Origin: Enterobacter mori
Lineage (GTDB): Bacteria; Pseudomonadota; Gammaproteobacteria; Enterobacterales; Enterobacteriaceae
Assembly: GCF_025244905.1 (NCBI RefSeq)
Contig: NZ_CP104285.1
Span: forward strand, 868,001-932,000
Direction of reading: 5' to 3'
Length of the DNA: 64,000 nucleotides
The notes beneath the pieces were generated by a model. The model searched no databases, was not told the origin of the DNA, and saw nothing but the letters and a program-made list of their open reading frames with translations. Shown here one piece after another: positions 43,654 to 52,705 of the stretch. A program made the position numbers and the translations under genes. Within the stretch, counting starts at the first letter, position 1, and each line of letters opens with the position of its first letter.

Positions 43654-44706
43654 TTAGAACTGGTAAGTCAGACCCAGGGCGACGATATCATCGCTGCTTA
43701 CACCCAGTTTATTGTCGTCATCAATCTGGTTGATTTTATAATCAACAAACGCGGACATATTTTTGTTGAAATAATAGGTTGCGCCCACGTCGATATATTT
43801 CACGATATCTTCGTCGCCAATGCCTTCGATGTCTTTGCCTTTAGACTGCACATAACCCACGGATGGACGCAGGCCAAAGTCAAACTGATATTGCGCAACC
43901 ACTTCGAAGTTTTGCGCTTTATTCGCGAAACCGCCGGAGATTGGGGCCATATTGCGGGTTTCGGAATAGATAGTAGCCAGATAAATATCATTGGCATCAT
44001 ATTTCAGACCCGTTGCCCAGCCTTCGGCTTTTTTACCTTCACCGCGTGTCAGCAGGTTCTGCTCGTTGGTGCGATCGGAGCTGGCATACGCGCCAATTAC
44101 AGAGAAATCGCTGCCGCCGAAGTCATAGCTCAGAGACGTACCGAAGCCATCCCCGTTCTGCTTTTTCACGTCACGGTTTTCATTTTTTCCCTGGTATTGC
44201 AGGGTCATATCCAGACCGTCCACCACGCCAAAGAAGTCGGTGTTACGATAGGTAGCAAGACCGGAGGCACGCTTGGTCATGAAGTTGTCGGTTTGCGCCA
44301 GACCATCGCCGCCGAACTCAGGGAACATGTCGGTGTAGGATGCGACGTCATACAGCGCCCCGAGGTTACGACCGTAATCCAGAGAACCAACGTCTTTTAA
44401 TTTAAGACCGGCAAACGCCAGACGCGTTTTCTGAGAAGAGTCGCTCTCTGCTTTGTTTCCGGCAAATTCTGCTTCCCAACGGCCATAGCCCGTCAGCTGA
44501 TCGTTAATCTGCGTTTCACCTTTAAAGCCGAAACGCACGTACGTCTGGTCACCGTCTTTAGCGTCATCATCACTAAGGTAGTGCATTGCTTTTACTTTGC
44601 CGTACACGTCCAGTTTATTACCGTTCTTATTATAAACCTCTGCTGCGTGAACAGATGCGGAAGCCACAACGCCCATTACCACTAATGCCAGAGTGCTCTT
44701 TTTCAT
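43654..44706 (-). CDS. phoE: PhoE, outer-membrane phosphoporin
   Basis: A 350-residue trimeric 16-strand porin that favours anions and is made under phosphate starvation. Signal peptide of 21 residues ending VHA-AEVYNK; the eyelet loop 3 sequence PEFGGD and C-terminal Phe (LGLTYQF) needed for assembly are present. The start is set at 44706 because AGGA lies 6 nt upstream and the E. coli protein starts MKKSTLALV; the longer frame begins with TTG. A Pho box lies about 100 nt upstream. Confidence 0.96.
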   Translation of the reverse strand: MKKSTLALVVMGVVASASVHAAEVYNKNGNKLDVYGKVKAMHYLSDDDAKDGDQTYVRFGFKGETQINDQLTGYGRWEAEFAGNKAESDSSQKTRLAFAGLKLKDVGSLDYGRNLGALYDVASYTDMFPEFGGDGLAQTDNFMTKRASGLATYRNTDFFGVVDGLDMTLQYQGKNENRDVKKQNGDGFGTSLSYDFGGSDFSVIGAYASSDRTNEQNLLTRGEGKKAEGWATGLKYDANDIYLATIYSETRNMAPISGGFANKAQNFEVVAQYQFDFGLRPSVGYVQSKGKDIEGIGDEDIVKYIDVGATYYFNKNMSAFVDYKINQIDDDNKLGVSSDDIVALGLTYQF

Positions 44707-44803
44707 TTTCAATCCTGAGTTTTATATACGCGCTAATATTCGCTGAACGCTAAGCCGACGCTTATGTTCCGTGAAAAAACAGGAAGGGTTTTATCGTCCG
44801 CGG

Positions 44804-44821
44804 GTGAACGTTTTATGACAA
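44804..44821 (-). promoter_or_regulatory. Pho box (PhoB site) upstream of phoE
   Basis: On the minus strand TTGTCATAAAACGTTCAC, matching the CTGTCAT-A4-CTGTCAC pattern of two 7-bp direct repeats separated by 4 nt with few mismatches. Distance and orientation fit PhoB activation of phoE. The rest of the phoE-proB gap (44707-45010) is AT-rich promoter DNA. Confidence 0.75.
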
Positions 44822-45010
44822 TTTAAGAATATGTTTAAAAAAGTATGTTTTAATTTTTCAGTAATAAATTTGTCAAAATCAGCCGCTACGCTTCCTGATC
44901 CCGCGCAACAAAGTGTTTTGCTATGTGCTATGGCAGTTGGCAACGGGGCTGAGTCCTGTTAAAACGTTCGTTCGACATCATTTTCCCTTATCGTTGAACG
45001 GCAGAGAATC

Positions 45011-46114
45011 ATGAGTGACAGCCAGACGCTGGTGGTAAAACTCGGTACCAGTGTATTAACAGGCGGATCGCGCCGCCTTAATCGCGCCCACATTGTTGAG
45101 CTTGTACGTCAGTGCGCTCAGCTGCATGCCGCAGGGCATCGTATTGTTATCGTGACCTCCGGGGCGATTGCCGCCGGGCGTGAACATCTGGGTTACCCCG
45201 AACTCCCCGCGACGATAGCCTCAAAACAGCTGCTGGCCGCCGTGGGACAAAGCCGACTCATTCAACTCTGGGAACAGTTGTTCTCTATCTATGGTATTCA
45301 CGTCGGGCAGATGCTGCTGACGCGTGCGGATATGGAAGACAGAGAGCGTTTTCTGAACGCGCGCGATACGCTGCGTGCGCTGCTGGACAACAATATTGTT
45401 CCGGTCATTAATGAAAACGACGCCGTGGCCACCGCTGAAATTAAAGTAGGTGATAACGATAACCTCTCTGCGTTGGCGGCGATTCTGGCCGGTGCCGATA
45501 AACTTCTGCTTCTGACCGATCAGCAGGGGCTGTTCACCGCCGACCCGCGTTCTAACCCGGAAGCTGAACTGATTACCGATGTTCACGGCATTGATGATGC
45601 CCTGCGCGCCATCGCCGGTGACAGCGTTTCAGGCCTCGGAACCGGCGGTATGGGCACCAAGCTGCAGGCCGCCGATGTCGCGTGCCGTGCCGGTATCGAC
45701 ACCATCATTGCTGCGGGCAGTCGCCCGGGCGTGATTGGCGACGTGATGGAAGGCATCTCTGTCGGCACCCGCTTCCACGCCCAGGAATCCCCGCTGGAAA
45801 ACCGCAAACGCTGGATATTTGGCGCGCCTCCTGCTGGCGAACTCGTCGTCGATGAAGGGGCCACTGCCGCGATTCTGGAACGAGGGAGTTCATTACTTCC
45901 TAAAGGAATTAAAAGCGTGACAGGCAACTTCTCCCGTGGTGAAGTGATCCGCATCCGTAGCCTCGAAGGCCGCGACATCGCCCACGGCGTAAGCCGCTAT
46001 AACAGCGACGCGCTGCGCCGTATCGCGGGCCACCATTCGCAGCAAATCGATGCCATTCTGGGCTACGAGTATGGCCCGGTTGCCGTGCATCGCGATGACA
46101 TGATTATTCGTTAA
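45011..46114 (+). CDS. proB: ProB, glutamate 5-kinase
   Basis: First enzyme of proline synthesis, phosphorylating glutamate and inhibited by proline. 367 residues as in E. coli. Amino-acid kinase domain at about residues 1-255 ([36 protein letters not shown]) and a C-terminal PUA domain at about 275-367. Operon with proA, 11 nt apart. Confidence 0.98.
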   Translation: MSDSQTLVVKLGTSVLTGGSRRLNRAHIVELVRQCAQLHAAGHRIVIVTSGAIAAGREHLGYPELPATIASKQLLAAVGQSRLIQLWEQLFSIYGIHVGQMLLTRADMEDRERFLNARDTLRALLDNNIVPVINENDAVATAEIKVGDNDNLSALAAILAGADKLLLLTDQQGLFTADPRSNPEAELITDVHGIDDALRAIAGDSVSGLGTGGMGTKLQAADVACRAGIDTIIAAGSRPGVIGDVMEGISVGTRFHAQESPLENRKRWIFGAPPAGELVVDEGATAAILERGSSLLPKGIKSVTGNFSRGEVIRIRSLEGRDIAHGVSRYNSDALRRIAGHHSQQIDAILGYEYGPVAVHRDDMIIR

Positions 46115-46125
46115 GGAGCCAGAAC

Positions 46126-47379
46126 ATGCTGGAACAAATGGGCGCAGCCGCGAAGGCCGCCTCTTACAAACTGGCGCTCCTTTCCAGCCGTGAGAAAAAT
46201 CGCGTGCTGGAAAAAATCGCTGATTATCTGGAATCACAGTCCCAGGAAATTTTGCTCGCCAACGAGCAGGATCTGCTTGAAGCCCGTCGCAACGGTTTGA
46301 GCGAAGCGATGCTTGACCGTCTGGCGCTGACGCCGGCACGCCTGAAAGGCATCGCCGACGATGTCCGTCAGGTCTGTAATCTGGCCGATCCGGTAGGGCA
46401 GGTAATCGACGGCGGGCTGCTCGACAGCGGTTTACGTCTTGAGCGCCGCCGCGTGCCGCTCGGCGTTATCGGCGTCATTTACGAAGCCCGCCCAAACGTC
46501 ACCGTTGACGTCGCTTCTTTGTGCCTGAAAACCGGTAACGCCGCTATTCTGCGCGGTGGAAAAGAGACCTGGCGCACCAACGCTGCGACGGTAAAGGTCA
46601 TCCAGCAGGCGCTGGAAGAGTGTGGCTTACCGGCGGGGGCCGTACAGGCGATCGAGAGCCCAGACCGCGCGCTGGTCAACGAAATGCTGCGCATGGACAA
46701 ATACATCGACATGCTGATCCCACGCGGTGGCGCGGGTCTGCACAAACTCTGTCGCGAGCAGTCGACCATTCCGGTGATCACCGGCGGTATCGGCGTGTGT
46801 CATATCGTGGTGGATGACAGTGCAGAGATTGAACCGGCGCTGAAGATTATCGTGAACGCCAAAACCCAGCGTCCAAGCACCTGTAATACGGTGGAAACGC
46901 TGCTGGTGCACCAGGACATCGCAAACACCTTTCTGCCAGCCCTGAGCAAGCAGATGGCGGAGAGCGGCGTTACGCTGCACGCCGATGCCAACGCGCTCGC
47001 CCTGCTTAAGGATGGCCCGGCTAACGTCGTTCCCGTCAAAGCGGAGCAGTACGACGACGAATTCCTGTCGCTGGATCTGAACGTGAAAGTAGTTGCTGAT
47101 CTCGACGACGCCATTGCGCACATTCGTGAACACGGCACCCAGCATTCGGACGCGATCCTGACGCGCACGCTGCGCAATGCCGATCGCTTCGTGAACGAAG
47201 TGGATTCATCCGCGGTGTATGTGAATGCCTCCACCCGCTTCACCGATGGTGGACAGTTTGGTTTGGGTGCAGAAGTGGCTGTCAGCACGCAAAAGCTGCA
47301 CGCGCGCGGTCCGATGGGACTGGAAGCGCTGACCACGTACAAGTGGATCGGCTTCGGTGACGATACGATTCGTGCGTAA
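46126..47379 (+). CDS. proA: ProA, glutamate-5-semialdehyde dehydrogenase
   Basis: Second enzyme of proline synthesis, NADPH-dependent reduction of glutamyl phosphate. 417 residues as in E. coli. The aldehyde dehydrogenase fold contains the catalytic Cys in [11 protein letters not shown] (about residue 255) and the [12 protein letters not shown]-terminal segment. RBS AAGGAG. Confidence 0.98.
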   Translation: MLEQMGAAAKAASYKLALLSSREKNRVLEKIADYLESQSQEILLANEQDLLEARRNGLSEAMLDRLALTPARLKGIADDVRQVCNLADPVGQVIDGGLLDSGLRLERRRVPLGVIGVIYEARPNVTVDVASLCLKTGNAAILRGGKETWRTNAATVKVIQQALEECGLPAGAVQAIESPDRALVNEMLRMDKYIDMLIPRGGAGLHKLCREQSTIPVITGGIGVCHIVVDDSAEIEPALKIIVNAKTQRPSTCNTVETLLVHQDIANTFLPALSKQMAESGVTLHADANALALLKDGPANVVPVKAEQYDDEFLSLDLNVKVVADLDDAIAHIREHGTQHSDAILTRTLRNADRFVNEVDSSAVYVNASTRFTDGGQFGLGAEVAVSTQKLHARGPMGLEALTTYKWIGFGDDTIRA

Positions 47380-47386
47380 ATAAACG

Positions 47387-47439
47387 CGGGTGATGCAAAA
47401 GTAGCCGTTTGATTCAAAAGGGCATTGACGCATCACCCG
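47387..47439. repeat. Inverted repeat flanking the proA-thrW gap
   Basis: CGGGTGATGC (47387-47396) and GCATCACCCG (47430-47439), a perfect 10-bp pair with a 33-nt loop. The right arm lies within the candidate promoter of tRNA-Thr. It could act as a weak terminator for proBA. Confidence 0.5.
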
Positions 47440-47453
47440 GTTAGATCTAACCT
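47425..47453 (+). promoter_or_regulatory. Candidate promoter of tRNA-Thr
   Basis: -35 TTGACG (47425-47430), 17-nt spacer, -10 TAACCT (47448-47453), about 38 nt before the tRNA. The -10 is a weak match. Confidence 0.5.
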
Positions 47454-47490
47454 TTTGCCCCGTGGTTACACTCGTAACCGGCCTCTCAGG

Positions 47491-47563
47491 GCCGATATAG
47501 CTCAGTTGGTAGAGCAGCGCATTCGTAATGCGAAGGTCGTAGGTTCGACTCCTATTATCGGCA
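47491..47563 (+). tRNA. thrW: tRNA-Thr (CGT), 3' CCA not encoded
   Basis: Cloverleaf with anticodon CGT at 47524-47526 and acceptor stem GCCGATA/TATCGGC. After the discriminator A the DNA reads CTC instead of CCA, unlike the other tRNA genes in this window. The CCA must be added by nucleotidyltransferase. thrW is a known phage/island integration site in E. coli (CP4-6), and the altered 3' flank marks the left edge of the accessory region. Confidence 0.93.
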
Positions 47564-47566
47564 CTC

Positions 47567-48291
47567 ACACAACAAAATCCATTAAAAATAATCAGTTATA
47601 GAGACTTTCGCTCTCAAGTTACGATCTTTTTTTAAGGGATTCTATGACCAACAGTTGCCGCTATGGTTAACAGTGGCGATTTAGGGATGTTTGCACGTAG
47701 CGGCCTGTAGTTGTAAAGCTCGAACACGTACAAAGCGTGAACAGTCCCCACGAACCGCTATCAACTCGAAGTTGATGACGCTGCCAACGTCTCTAAATCC
47801 TCCCGAAACAGATTAATCATACGCATTTAAGCCCGAGGTGCGGCCTTGTGGCTGCGTAAACTGGCTAATAGTGGTAAATCCTGCACAGGACATGCAGGCT
47901 CTGCCAGCGCTTCGCTCACTTCCGAAAGGTACATGAGCATCCTGATAAGGTGTGATCCTTCTGACAACCTGATTTGGTCACTGGTGACTTTCGCAAAGCG
48001 AAACCAACCAGGTTGGCCTGATGTAGTCGCCTAACAGCTCCGCTTGTCTCCTTACCACTAACGGGGCTTTATGGCTGCTATTGTCTGGAATCTGTTAAAA
48101 AGCATAAACGTCACATCATGTGATCGTTAACCTTAAATCGTCGTAATGTCTTGGCACCACCCAGAAGATAAGAAAAAGGAGATGGAGTCTGCCGAAAAGT
48201 TTCGGCTGGATTGCTGTAAAGTTCATCAGTATGATTACTTGCACAATCAGCGATTGGGAAAACACTTTTGGAAGATAAGGGATAAGACGAT
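47567..48291. other. 725-nt gene-free stretch after thrW, probable island debris
   Basis: No convincing coding frame: candidate ATGs run into stops within a few codons. The stretch contains short hairpins, the best at 47915-47937 and 47966-48014. It looks like a decayed segment of the element that entered at thrW. Confidence 0.5.
47966..48014. ncRNA. Candidate structured RNA in the thrW island
   Basis: AACCTG (47966-47971) pairs with CAGGTT (48009-48014), TTGGT (47974-47978) with ACCAA (48003-48007), and an apical CTTT-CGC-AAAG hairpin sits at 47988-47998. A second hairpin CTCA...TGAG (47915-47937) precedes it. Possibly a remnant of a C4/CI-type antisense RNA of P4-like satellites, but the family was not verified and the strand is undecided. 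Confidence 0.25.
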
Positions 48292-48606
48292 ATGAAAGTG
48301 ACTGATGAAGCGTTATTACGTTCAGGGTTTACACCATCGGATTTGAAGAAGATAAAGAACAACGTTGAAAGCTATGGTGGAACGTTGGGGAATGTCATCA
48401 GGGACCTGGCCAGGCGTTTTATTCTTGCTGTGTGGGTTGTATCCGGTTGCCTTGCTGTATTCATTTTTCTGGTGATATTCGCATCTGAGCAGAGTGTTTT
48501 CTCTGGTGCTATTGGCCTTTCTTGTGGAGCAGCGGTTGCAATTTTTATACAACCGCCTGTGCTTGCGTATAAATCCTGGCGATTCTGTAGGGCGAATAAA
48601 TCCTAA
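48292..48606 (+). CDS. Small membrane protein, function unknown
   Basis: A 104-residue protein. An N-terminal soluble part (residues 1-40, LRSGFTPSDLKKIKNN) resembles a short helical domain; two hydrophobic segments follow at about 44-66 and 70-88. Not recognised. It converges on the DUF4225-like gene with a 4-nt overlap, a compact arrangement seen in toxin/immunity or phage-accessory pairs. Low-GC compared with the backbone. Confidence 0.6.
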   Translation: MKVTDEALLRSGFTPSDLKKIKNNVESYGGTLGNVIRDLARRFILAVWVVSGCLAVFIFLVIFASEQSVFSGAIGLSCGAAVAIFIQPPVLAYKSWRFCRANKS

Positions 48607-49409
48607 TCAGTACTGTTATCAGTAGCCAGAAGATCAAAAATGACTTTCGCTTTGACACCATATCCAGCGATTTTCATCGTTAACTTTGGCTTGCTCATTA
48701 TGTCAACTTTTCGGTAGTAATCACGCGGCAGCCAACGGAATAATCGCCAGGCTCCTGGTTTCCTTGCTAAGCCGAAGATACTATAGACACTCGCCCCCAG
48801 AGTCACCGTATTATAAAGAGCTAACCCATTTCTTGGGCTAAACCCCATAAACTGTGCGGTCTTCATTGCGCCATCAGCAAAAATTCCTTCCGATTTGGAT
48901 TGTTCACCATAGCGAAGTTGGCTTGCTTCTTTTGTTATACCGTTAATACCATCAACGAATAAAACTGCACCTGCAAGAACTCCGACAGGGTTCATAGTGG
49001 ACATCATAACCATTCCACCAAATAATGCTGCCCCAGATACCACTATATGGATTGCCGAAATCATGTAACCGACAATTTTATTATTTTCCTTAACAAACTC
49101 AACCTTCGCGTAAAGCTGTGCGGCTCTGGTTCTTAACAGGCGTTCTTGTTCGTGAAGATTATCCGTTTCGGCACGCAGATTTTTGATGCATACAATGCAT
49201 TCTTCATCGGTTTTCGCCCGTCGTGAGGTTTCAAATTCTTTCTCTACGACCTGTTTTATCTCTTCGACAAACTTGATTCGTGTTAGACCATCATGTAAAT
49301 AGAATGCTGACAGCCGGTTTGCTGTTTCGACGAGTTTCCGGGCTTCAAGATTCACCATGGTATCTGACCATGTTCTGTTCCAACCCCTGTTGAGCAGCGC
49401 GATATCCAT
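48603..49409 (-). CDS. DUF4225-like membrane protein
   Basis: A 268-residue protein. The first 110 residues are helical and charged, with a possible coiled coil (LHEQERLLRTRAAQLYAKVE). A glycine-rich hydrophobic pair at about residues 117-160 (VVSGAALFGG, VGVLAGAVLFVDGINGI) resembles the core of DUF4225 proteins, which are frequent in enteric accessory regions and have no settled function. The C-terminal 60 residues are basic. GGAG 7 nt before the ATG. Convergent with the small membrane protein. Confidence 0.6.
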   Translation of the reverse strand: MDIALLNRGWNRTWSDTMVNLEARKLVETANRLSAFYLHDGLTRIKFVEEIKQVVEKEFETSRRAKTDEECIVCIKNLRAETDNLHEQERLLRTRAAQLYAKVEFVKENNKIVGYMISAIHIVVSGAALFGGMVMMSTMNPVGVLAGAVLFVDGINGITKEASQLRYGEQSKSEGIFADGAMKTAQFMGFSPRNGLALYNTVTLGASVYSIFGLARKPGAWRLFRWLPRDYYRKVDIMSKPKLTMKIAGYGVKAKVIFDLLATDNSTD

Positions 49410-49603
49410 TAAAGACTCCTTCCCAAAATGTGTCTGGTCATTTTACGTGCAATAAGGTCGAAGACAACAGGAAATACTTTCACAACCCGCCCCCGTAGGG
49501 GGCCCGTCTCTTTATCCTCACGGTTTACATCCTCCGGCTTAAAATATCCTCAGCTCTATAGCTGAGCTGCCAGACCGTCTGCGCCAGGCTCATCCTTTTA
49601 GCA

Positions 49604-49867
49604 AGGATCTGCCCAAAATATCTTAGGCCGACCCACACAGTGACGTACTTCACAACAACAAGCAGTGCAGTGACGCAAGGCCGCTACTGTCATTGCTCAA
49701 ATGTAGAGTGTGGGCATACGTTTGTGATGAACGTTTCCTTCTCGCACACGATTAGTCCCAGCGCCTTGAGTGGCCAGGGACGGATTAAAGAGCTAATGGA
49801 TGCCCTGCCACCGGACGAGCGACAAAAAGCATTAGAACTCCTGTTGGCAGCCAAAGAGAGTCAGTGA
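49604..49867 (+). pseudogene. Ogr/Delta-family zinc-finger activator, decayed N-terminus
   Basis: The GTG frame at 49640-49867 encodes 75 residues with RYCHCSNVECGHTF and SHTISPSAL, the second half of the Ogr/Delta zinc motif of P2 and P4 late-gene activators. The same frame extends upstream through RICPKY, where the family has a CPxC pair: the second Cys is Tyr. No ATG or ribosome-binding site precedes it. A functional protein would need four Cys ligands, so this is probably broken. It is followed by a terminator-like hairpin. Confidence 0.7.
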
Positions 49868-49873
49868 ACGGCT

Positions 49874-49901
49874 CGCCGGGAGTAACTAAAATTTTCCCGG
49901 C
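49874..49901 (+). terminator. Hairpin after the Ogr remnant
   Basis: GCCGGGA-GTAACTAAAATT-TTCCCGGC, 7 nt after the stop. The T-run lies within the loop, so termination is uncertain. Confidence 0.45.
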
Positions 49902-50355
49902 TTCAGTTCATTAAATTTCAGTTGCTTAAGCAAAAATGTATCTAAGAATCAGTTTGATAACTTTTAAGTGTGCCGTTAGTTATCATGTAAAATCTCACCT
50001 AATATTTTATATCTCTTTACTATCAATGGCTTAATTAAAGCGATGACGATGTTGGAGTAAAGCTGAACTGAAAAAAGATGAAATTCTTTTCACTCTTTTC
50101 AGTTCCCTACTCACTATATATCCCCAGTTGTGGCGCGGCCTGGCGCTATCATTTTTAAAAAATCCCAACTGAAAATTTTTTGCGATCTGAAAACCGCAGG
50201 CGGGTGCGGTGTAGTGCAATTTTTGTCAGGTTAGAAAATTTTTACTTCTGCAAAAGTTGAGTTAAGTCATAGGTATATAAAATTACAGGTATTCAAAGAT
50301 AAAACACTATGTGCTAGCTTTTTATTGCTCACACAGCTCCTCTGAGGAAAAAATA
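49902..50355. other. AT-rich intergenic region upstream of the OLD nuclease gene
   Basis: No gene seen. Very AT-rich, with a perfect 10-bp inverted repeat GAACTGAAAA (50065-50074) / TTTTCAGTTC (50096-50105). It probably contains the promoter of the OLD gene. Confidence 0.6.
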
Positions 50356-52188
50356 ATGAGATTAGAAAAAGTTTGCATTAAAGGATTTCGTGGGATTAAA
50401 GAAGAAATAACAGTTCCTATTAAAGAACTTAACGTCATAGTAGGTAAAAATGATGCGGGTAAATCAACGATTCTCAAGGCATTGGATCTATTCATCAATA
50501 ACAGAACCTTTTACCCGCAATTTTTGAATAACGAAACTGAGAAATATTGTGAAATCACTTTATGCTTTTTACCAAATGATGATGGTATTGTAATAGACGA
50601 CACAGTTATAACTACTTTTCAAAAAGAAGGGTTCGTTAATCAAGATGGTTTGATTTTGTATAGAAAAACTTGGGATGGGACTAAAGTTGGGAAAATTTCC
50701 CCTGAAATATCTATACAAAGACGTAGTTATGGAGATAAAGATTTTTTTGGAATGACTGAAACCCAACTGATAAAGGCATGTACTGAAGCTGGTATTAAAA
50801 CAGATAAAGGCATTGCAACTAAAAAAGATGTTGAAGCTTTTAGCAATACAGAAAAACGTGAAAAGTTATTGTCATATTATATTGAGATGAGTTATGAATA
50901 TCATTACATATTCGATAAAGTTCCTACTCAAGGACAAAATAGGATTAAAAAAGTCGAGGCAGAATTAAAAAAATTAATGCCTAGGTTTGAATATTTTGTA
51001 GCAGACTCATCGCTGGACGAAAGTGATACAAAAATACAAAATTATTTTAGAGATTTAGCACTTTCTACAATAAAAAATGAAATTGACACTTCTGAATCGG
51101 AAACAATTATACGCTTACGTTTACAAAAAGTATTAGACAAAATAACAGCTAAAATAAATGCAGTAGTACCAGCAACTGAGCAGGTAAGAGCTAGAGTTGA
51201 CTTCGATTGGTCAAAAATAATAAGCACATCATTTGAGTCAATCTCTGATAAAGGGGCAATTCCTCTTAGCAATCGAGGTGATGGTTTTAGACGTATCACT
51301 ATGATGGCTTATTTTGAAAGCCTTGCTGAAGAAGTTGAACATCAAAATATAATATTCGGATTTGAGGAACCAGAAACTTTCCTTCATCCATCAGCACAAG
51401 AAAATCTTTTTGATAAACTCTTTGATATTACCAAAAGTGGATATCAGGTTATCATAACAACACATTCGCCAGTCATAGTAGCTAAATCATGTAAAAGACA
51501 TTTACATCACGTGATAAAAGAAAATGGTGACTATCGTTATCATGCTGAAGTAGATAACGTTTTGGAGATAGCTAATGATCTAGGTATAAAACCCGATAGC
51601 ACTTTCTTCCCAGCTATAGAGAAATCTAAATTATTACTTTTACTCGAAGGTATAGATGATTGTACAGCATTTAAATACCTTAGTAAAAAGTACCATGAAG
51701 AAACGATTATCCCAAATCATTTCGAAGAGCTTGGTATTTTAACTATTCCTATTGGTGGGTGTAGCAGTATCAAGCACTGGGTGACGCTTGATCTTATTAA
51801 AGAATTCAACAAGCCATTTTTTATTGTGTTGGATTCAGATAAAGAAAGTAAAGAGCATGAATCTCCAAATAAAAAAGAACTTGAGCAGATGGGCTTTGTA
51901 GAAAATGTGGATTTTAATGTGTTACGAAGGAGAGAAATAGAAAACTATTTCACAGGAAAATCTTTAGAGAGGTTGGTTCCTGGTTCATCCCTAATTTTAG
52001 ATGAGTGGTGTGATGTAAAAGCAATATGCAAAAATCACGCCTTGACAATAAGATTAGGAGGAAAAAGGGTTACTCATAAACATTTTTGTTCGCTAACATT
52101 TGATGAATTAAGGGAAAGCTTCTTTACCCAAGATGGCGATGAGTTTTTGGCCATATATGATAGGCTGTGCGCCAAATTAGCAAGTTAA
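50356..52188 (+). CDS. OLD-family ATP-dependent endonuclease (AAA ATPase-TOPRIM)
   Basis: A 610-residue protein. The N-terminal ABC-type ATPase has Walker A GKNDAGKS at residues 30-37, a signature-like LSNRGDGFRR and Walker B FGFEEPETFLHP (about 334-345), then H-loop ITTHSP. The C-terminal TOPRIM nuclease has the Glu in LLEGIDD (E431) and the DxD in VLDSDKE (D493/D495). OLD proteins defend against phages or act as effectors in Gabija and retron systems. No helicase, reverse transcriptase or second TOPRIM gene adjoins it, so it appears solitary, like P2 Old. GC is far below the backbone. Start at 50356 after GAGG; a longer frame from 50311 lacks a site. Confidence 0.88.
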   Translation: MRLEKVCIKGFRGIKEEITVPIKELNVIVGKNDAGKSTILKALDLFINNRTFYPQFLNNETEKYCEITLCFLPNDDGIVIDDTVITTFQKEGFVNQDGLILYRKTWDGTKVGKISPEISIQRRSYGDKDFFGMTETQLIKACTEAGIKTDKGIATKKDVEAFSNTEKREKLLSYYIEMSYEYHYIFDKVPTQGQNRIKKVEAELKKLMPRFEYFVADSSLDESDTKIQNYFRDLALSTIKNEIDTSESETIIRLRLQKVLDKITAKINAVVPATEQVRARVDFDWSKIISTSFESISDKGAIPLSNRGDGFRRITMMAYFESLAEEVEHQNIIFGFEEPETFLHPSAQENLFDKLFDITKSGYQVIITTHSPVIVAKSCKRHLHHVIKENGDYRYHAEVDNVLEIANDLGIKPDSTFFPAIEKSKLLLLLEGIDDCTAFKYLSKKYHEETIIPNHFEELGILTIPIGGCSSIKHWVTLDLIKEFNKPFFIVLDSDKESKEHESPNKKELEQMGFVENVDFNVLRRREIENYFTGKSLERLVPGSSLILDEWCDVKAICKNHALTIRLGGKRVTHKHFCSLTFDELRESFFTQDGDEFLAIYDRLCAKLAS

Positions 52189-52420
52189 CTTGTAAGCGCC
52201 CCCAACATTTACAATCAATGGTGATGGGGGCATCTTATTGTCTTGTTTTATTTTTTCTCTTATTAAATAATTGGTTGTGTTCATGTTTTGCTCCTGTTAT
52301 CGCACCATTCAAGCATCTCTCAAATTCTACTCAAGTCCTATGGAGCACTTTATATTCTAGCTTTACGCCCTTGCTCATTATTTTGAGGTCTAGCGAAGTA
52401 CCCCTTAATCTACATCATTT

Positions 52421-52459
52421 TGGGGGTATATCTGTTCGGTCTAAAGGAGATACCCCCCA
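52421..52459. repeat. Inverted repeat before the integrase stub
   Basis: TGGGGGTATATCT and AGGAGATACCCCCCA form an imperfect inverted repeat directly upstream of the ATG. GGGGGTAT repeats before P4-type integrase genes are known as likely integrase or autoregulatory sites. Confidence 0.5.
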
Positions 52460-52497
52460 TGAAGCTAAACGCTCGACAGGTAGAGACCGGTACGTGA
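52459..52497 (+). pseudogene. N-terminal stub of a P4-type tyrosine integrase
   Basis: The ATG at 52459 preceded by AAGGAG encodes MKLNARQVET, the standard start of DUF4102/P4-family integrases, then GT and a stop at 52495. The rest of the gene is gone: homology is lost after codon 10. It records a former integrative element whose integrase was deleted. Confidence 0.7.
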
Positions 52498-52705
52498 GTT
52501 CGGTACCGGAAACAAGGAATACCAGCAGGTCATTAAACAGTGAGAAGCCTTTCTCAACGCGTACGGTATGAGCCGCTTTGCGCCGCTGGATTATGAACCG
52601 TGTGATTTGCCAATTCACTGAATATGTATTGTGCAGGTGATGCATCAGATCAAAGCAAAGGCGAAGCTCCCGGTATCTCCAGTCAGAAATACCGGGAACC
52701 TGATG

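Larger units (their letters stand above)
52189..52705. other. Intergenic debris with an integrase start
   Basis: No intact gene. Contains the integrase stub (52459-52497) and its upstream inverted repeat. The 134-codon frame at 52167-52571 crosses both and has no homologue I recognise. A hairpin CCCGGTAT...ATACCGGG near 52650-52690 lies just after the methyltransferase stop. Confidence 0.55.

Noticed and set aside
50356..52188. Gabija, PARIS or retron-type multi-gene defence system
   Set aside because: No adjacent UvrD-like helicase, DUF4435 TOPRIM protein or reverse transcriptase was found on either strand.
52167..52571. A 134-codon open frame overlapping the OLD gene end
   Set aside because: It crosses the integrase stub in another frame, has no ribosome-binding site and shows no recognisable motif.
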